Shown in pieces: positions 60,995 through 64,000 of a DNA stretch of 64,000 bases. The notes under the pieces were generated by a model that was not told the DNA's origin, made no database searches, and saw nothing but the letters and a program-made list of their open reading frames with translations. Position numbers and translations under genes: made by a program. The DNA lies in the NCBI RefSeq assembly GCF_907177275.1, contig NZ_CAJSLV010000114.1, positions 1-64,000 of the forward strand, written 5' to 3'. Numbering within the stretch: the first letter of the stretch is position 1; every line of letters starts with the position of its first letter. Source of the stretch: Actinacidiphila cocklensis. GTDB taxonomy: Bacteria > Actinomycetota > Actinomycetes > Streptomycetales > Streptomycetaceae.

Positions 60995-61879
60995 TCAGCT
61001 CTCGGTCAGCATCCCGGTGCGGAGCTTGGCCAGGATGCGGGAGAGCAGCCGGGAGACGTGCATCTGGGAGTAGCCGAGTTCCGCGCCGATCTCGGCCTGG
61101 GTCATCTCCTGGCCGAAGCGCATCTGCAGGATCCGGCGCTCGCGGTCGTCCAGCTTGTCCAGCATCGGGGCGAGGGCGTGGAAGTCCTCCACCAGGTCCA
61201 TCGCCGGGTCGCATGCGCCGACGGTCTCCGCGTAGGAGCGCCCCGCGTCCTCGTTGCTCTCGCTTCCGGTGGGCAGGTCGATCGAGCCCGCCGTGTAGCC
61301 GTTCGAGGCCACCAGCCCCTCGATGACCTCCTCCTCGGTGATCTCCAGGTAGGCGGCGAGTTCGGCCACGGTGGGCGGGGCGTCCAGGGTGGCCGTGAGG
61401 TGGTCGCGGGCCTTGGCCAGCTCCACCCGCAGCTCCTGGAGCCGCCGCGGGACGTGCACGGCCCAGCTGGTGTCGCGGAAGAACCGCTTCATCTCGCCGA
61501 CGATGTACGGCACGGCGAAGGTGGTGAACTCCACCTCCCGGGACAGGTCGAACCGGTCGATGGCCTTGATCAGCCCGATCGTGCCGACCTGGAGGATGTC
61601 CTCCCACACCTCGGGTCCGCGCCCGCGGAAACGGCGGGCGCTGAACTGCACCAGGGACATGTTCATCTCGATCAGGGTGTTCCGGGCGTAGCTGTACTCC
61701 TCGGTGCCCTCCTCGACGGCCTGCAGCCGGTCGAAGAACATCTTCGACAGCGCCCGCGCGTCCTTCGGGGCGACCTTGTGCGGGTCCTGGACGAAAGGCA
61801 GTTCGCCCACGGTCGGAGCGTGGCCGCCGGTCTGCGCCAACGCAGTGGTGGCGCCTGCTTCGTACGTCGTCACCGTCAT
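60995..61879 (-). CDS. RNA polymerase sigma factor of the SigB/SigF/SigG family
   Basis: 294 residues. Region 2: LVQFSARRFRGRGPEVWEDILQVGTIGLIKAID with FDLSREVEFTTFAVPYIVGEMKRFFRD. Region 3: VPRRLQELRVEL. Region 4: RRILQMRFGQEMTQAEIGAELGYSQMHVSRLL. Group 3 stress/sporulation sigma factors of this type are held by RsbW-like kinases, exactly the proteins encoded nearby. It is the likely output of the island, although which anti-sigma factor binds it cannot be told from sequence. ATG 61879. Confidence 0.95.
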   Translation of the reverse strand: MTVTTYEAGATTALAQTGGHAPTVGELPFVQDPHKVAPKDARALSKMFFDRLQAVEEGTEEYSYARNTLIEMNMSLVQFSARRFRGRGPEVWEDILQVGTIGLIKAIDRFDLSREVEFTTFAVPYIVGEMKRFFRDTSWAVHVPRRLQELRVELAKARDHLTATLDAPPTVAELAAYLEITEEEVIEGLVASNGYTAGSIDLPTGSESNEDAGRSYAETVGACDPAMDLVEDFHALAPMLDKLDDRERRILQMRFGQEMTQAEIGAELGYSQMHVSRLLSRILAKLRTGMLTES

Positions 61880-62035
61880 CTGATCGCCTTACGTCGCCGG
61901 AACGTTCTGCCGCCGTCTACCCGGCTTCGGCGGCGGCACACCGGCAAGTCCACTTTTTGTTGAGCGGGCAGGAAGCTCCCCCGGGCGGTCCCGCCGGATG
62001 CCCGGAAGAACCGCCCGTCGCTCCTGCGGGGAGTC

Positions 62036-63691
62036 TCAGCCGGTGATCAGGTCGAACTGCTCCCAGCCGCCGATGGTGGTCCGGTTGGCGACGAGCGCGG
62101 CGGCTCCGGCGTTCTCGGCGGTGACGTACATTGCGTTGATCTGGGCTTTGAGGCTGATGGTGCCGTTGGGGTTGTGGAGGAGTTGGAAGGTTTCCCAGGC
62201 GCCTGCGGTGGTGCGGTTGGCGATCAGGGGGGAGGTGCCGGCGTTGTCGGCGCAGACGACGAGGTTGTTGGCGTGGGCGCGCAGTGCGATGTTGCCGCTG
62301 CCGAGGTCGAGCAGGTCGAACTGTTCCCAGGGGCCGATGGAGGTGCGGTTGGCGATCAGGGGGGAGGTGCCGGCGTTGTCCGCGGTGACGTACTGGTTGT
62401 TGGCGCGTGCGCGGAGGCTGACGACGGTGCCGGGTCCGCCGGTGGACGGGCCGGTGGTCGGCTGCGTCGGGCGGGTGGCGGTGAGGGCGATCTGGCCTTT
62501 GAGCATGCGGCCGCCGTCGCCGGTGAGGCGCAGGTAGTAGTCCGACGAGCAGGCCGTACCGTCCTCGTCCAGCGCCCACAGACCGGAGCCGGCCGGCACG
62601 GAGGCCGCGGTCTCCGCGGTCTTGGCGATCTGGTTGCCCTCGCCGTACTCGTCGAACATCGAGACGTAGACGCCTTGCGCCCCGGCCCGGCACACGTTGT
62701 AGAACTGCCGCCACATGAAGTCGCCGTGCGCCCGCTGCCGGGCCGACACGTCGCCCGGCAGGACGCACGGCTGGTAGTCGATGCCGTGCGCGTTGCAGTC
62801 CGCCTGGTCCGGCACGGTGTAGGCGGTGTACGCGTTGTCGGAGTCGCCCGCGTTGCCGATGGCCCCGACCATCCACGGGGAGATCATGTTGAGCGCGTGG
62901 TAGACGTCCGCGTAGCCGGCCCGCGAGCCGCCGGTGCCGGTACGCCATTCGCGCGGCACCCCGCCGATCACGTAACAGCCCTGCGACTTGAACCAGTTGA
63001 CGACGTCCAGACAGGCGGCGGCGCTGAAGGTGTGGTTGCTGTCGTTGAAGCCGAAGCCCCAGATGCACACCACCGGCCTGCCGTTCTGCAGGGCGTAGGC
63101 CGACGAGGCGGTGTGCGCCTTCATCTTGTTCGTCCAGTCGGTCTTGATCTCCGACTGCATATTCGTCCAGCCGGTGACGTCGTACATGACGTAGAACTTC
63201 CGCCCGTGCGACTCCGCGGCGCTGCGCACCTTCGCCGCCATCGCGTCCCGGGTCGGCCCCTCCGGGCTGTTGGGGTTGAACCGCTGGAGGGCGGCGGTGT
63301 CGATGCTGTTCTGCTGCATCCACAGGAAGTGGGTGTCCACCGTCTGCTGGTCGTACGACGAGAACAGCGTCGCCGGCTGGCCGTTGTTCAGGTCGGGGTA
63401 CGCGGTCGGGTACGTCCTGGTGTACTCGCGCATGTCCGGCCACGCCTTGATGACGTTGTTGGACGGGGAGGGCGCCTGGCCCGCGTTCTGGCTCCAGTGC
63501 CACCAGGTGTTGATCGGGGCGCCGTCGCCGATGCAGGCGAACCAGCCCTGGTATCCGACGGTCACCTTGCCGACCACGTCACCGGGTGCGCCGGCCGCGG
63601 ACGCGGTACGGGCGATGCCGAGAGTGCCCAGGGCCGCGGCGGCGACCCCGCCGGCCGCGGTGCCGATGAACGTACGACGCGAAACTGACAT
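62036..63691 (-). CDS. Tat-exported GH71/99-like protein with fascin-like beta-trefoil
   Basis: 551 residues. Twin-arginine signal SRRTFIGTAAGGVAAAALG. The catalytic-type domain, about 40-395, has the features of actinobacterial GH71/99-like proteins: KVTVGYQGWFACIGDG, PATLFSSYDQQTVDTHFLWM, YVMYDVTGW and GVYVSMFDEYGEGNQIAK. A Thr/Pro linker follows, then a C-terminal trefoil, about 420-551, with three fascin-like repeats (SLRARANNQYVTADNAG, ALRAHANNLVVCADNAG, SLKAQINAMYVTAENAG). Activity is not established; an endo-alpha-mannan or similar carbohydrate role is possible. ATG 63691 follows GGAGA. Confidence 0.87.
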   Translation of the reverse strand: MSVSRRTFIGTAAGGVAAAALGTLGIARTASAAGAPGDVVGKVTVGYQGWFACIGDGAPINTWWHWSQNAGQAPSPSNNVIKAWPDMREYTRTYPTAYPDLNNGQPATLFSSYDQQTVDTHFLWMQQNSIDTAALQRFNPNSPEGPTRDAMAAKVRSAAESHGRKFYVMYDVTGWTNMQSEIKTDWTNKMKAHTASSAYALQNGRPVVCIWGFGFNDSNHTFSAAACLDVVNWFKSQGCYVIGGVPREWRTGTGGSRAGYADVYHALNMISPWMVGAIGNAGDSDNAYTAYTVPDQADCNAHGIDYQPCVLPGDVSARQRAHGDFMWRQFYNVCRAGAQGVYVSMFDEYGEGNQIAKTAETAASVPAGSGLWALDEDGTACSSDYYLRLTGDGGRMLKGQIALTATRPTQPTTGPSTGGPGTVVSLRARANNQYVTADNAGTSPLIANRTSIGPWEQFDLLDLGSGNIALRAHANNLVVCADNAGTSPLIANRTTAGAWETFQLLHNPNGTISLKAQINAMYVTAENAGAAALVANRTTIGGWEQFDLITG

Positions 63692-63799
63692 GGCTGTCTC
63701 CGGGGAGCGGCGCACGGCGCGGTCGGCCGGGCGCGACGGTGGACTGAGCGCACGGCACCTGCTGCGTCACGCTTCAACAGGTGAACCCAGTGCCCCGCG

Positions 63800-63830
63800 C
63801 GCGGCCGTGACGGAGCGCGTCACGGCCGCG
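63800..63830. terminator. Strong hairpin upstream of the GH71/99-like gene
   Basis: 12-bp stem CGCGGCCGTGAC / GTCACGGCCGCG with a 7-nt loop, 110 bp upstream of the start codon. It could be a leader structure or attenuator, as it lies downstream of the proposed promoter. Confidence 0.5.
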
Positions 63831-63923
63831 GTGGAATCCGCTTGTTTCGGGCTGACTTGCGGTGGGGGGGGAGGTGCGCGCAGTCCCATGACACGCACCA
63901 CGCTGAGCACTTCCGAAAGCGCG

Positions 63924-63970
63924 GTTTCAGGTACGCAGGGATTCAACTGCTGAAACAAACATCCCGTCAA
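63924..63970 (-). promoter_or_regulatory. Possible promoter with inverted repeat, GH71/99-like gene
   Basis: Reverse strand: TTGACG (63970-63965), 18 bp, TTGAAT (63946-63941). The inverted repeat GTTTCAG / CTGAAAC (63924-63930, 63950-63956) brackets the -10, and a further GAAAGC is adjacent. Nothing else was seen in 63692-64000. Confidence 0.4.
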
Positions 63971-64000
63971 GGGTCCAGACCAGAGAAGTGAATTGTCCGC

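Noticed and set aside
63767-63970. 67-codon reverse-strand frame upstream of the GH71/99-like gene
   Set aside because: It covers the proposed promoter and hairpin and has low-complexity Pro/Ala content.

Overview
Very high G+C sequence with dense, often 4-nt-overlapping genes, many GTG starts, Tat and lipoprotein signals, and families such as DUF4232, DUF4236, MEDS-domain anti-sigma regulators and a SigB/SigF-type sigma factor. Together these point to a Streptomyces-like actinomycete chromosome, probably an accessory or arm region. No rRNA, tRNA, insertion sequence, CRISPR array or phage gene was recognised. All functional calls come from reading the sequence; no database search was run.

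Layout. 1-2.6 kb: start of a secreted protein, a small protein, an SDR, and an SRPBCC/ArsR pair behind a palindromic operator. 2.6-23.2 kb: a beta-mannan utilisation locus. It holds two divergent secreted GH26 mannanases (one fused to a CE1-like esterase), a ManD-type enolase-superfamily protein, a solute-binding-protein ABC importer operon ending in a cytoplasmic GH2 beta-mannosidase, a Tat-exported lactonase, a ROK kinase, a frameshifted alpha/beta hydrolase, a LacI regulator and a large secreted GH3/PA14/discoidin enzyme. The motif TAAAACG lies in or beside the promoter regions of the mannanases, manD, the kinase, the hydrolase and lacI, and a weaker copy abuts the transporter promoter. I infer a self-contained LacI regulon: secreted mannanases cut and deacetylate mannan, the importer takes up oligosaccharides, GH2 releases mannose and the ROK kinase phosphorylates it.

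23.3-43.8 kb: mixed accessory genes. These are lipoproteins, an AraC regulator with an esterase, an ABC ATPase convergent with two giant FtsX-type permeases, a RecQ-like helicase, an EI24 membrane protein, an orphan SecD-like lipoprotein, an MFS exporter, an enolase divergent from an HxlR regulator fused to a peroxiredoxin, and a secreted serine hydrolase.

44.2-61.9 kb: a stress-signalling island. A six-gene stressosome-type operon (RsbR, RsbS, RsbT, an RsbT-PP2C fusion, a hybrid histidine kinase, a receiver-GAF-PP2C protein) has every junction overlapping by 4 nt. Around it lie more HATPase switch kinases, STAS antagonists, MEDS sensors, a 1384-residue multidomain hub and a SigB/SigF-family sigma factor. 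An AraC regulator and a PhyH-type dioxygenase are embedded in it. 62.0-63.7 kb: a Tat-exported GH71/99-like protein with a fascin-like beta-trefoil.
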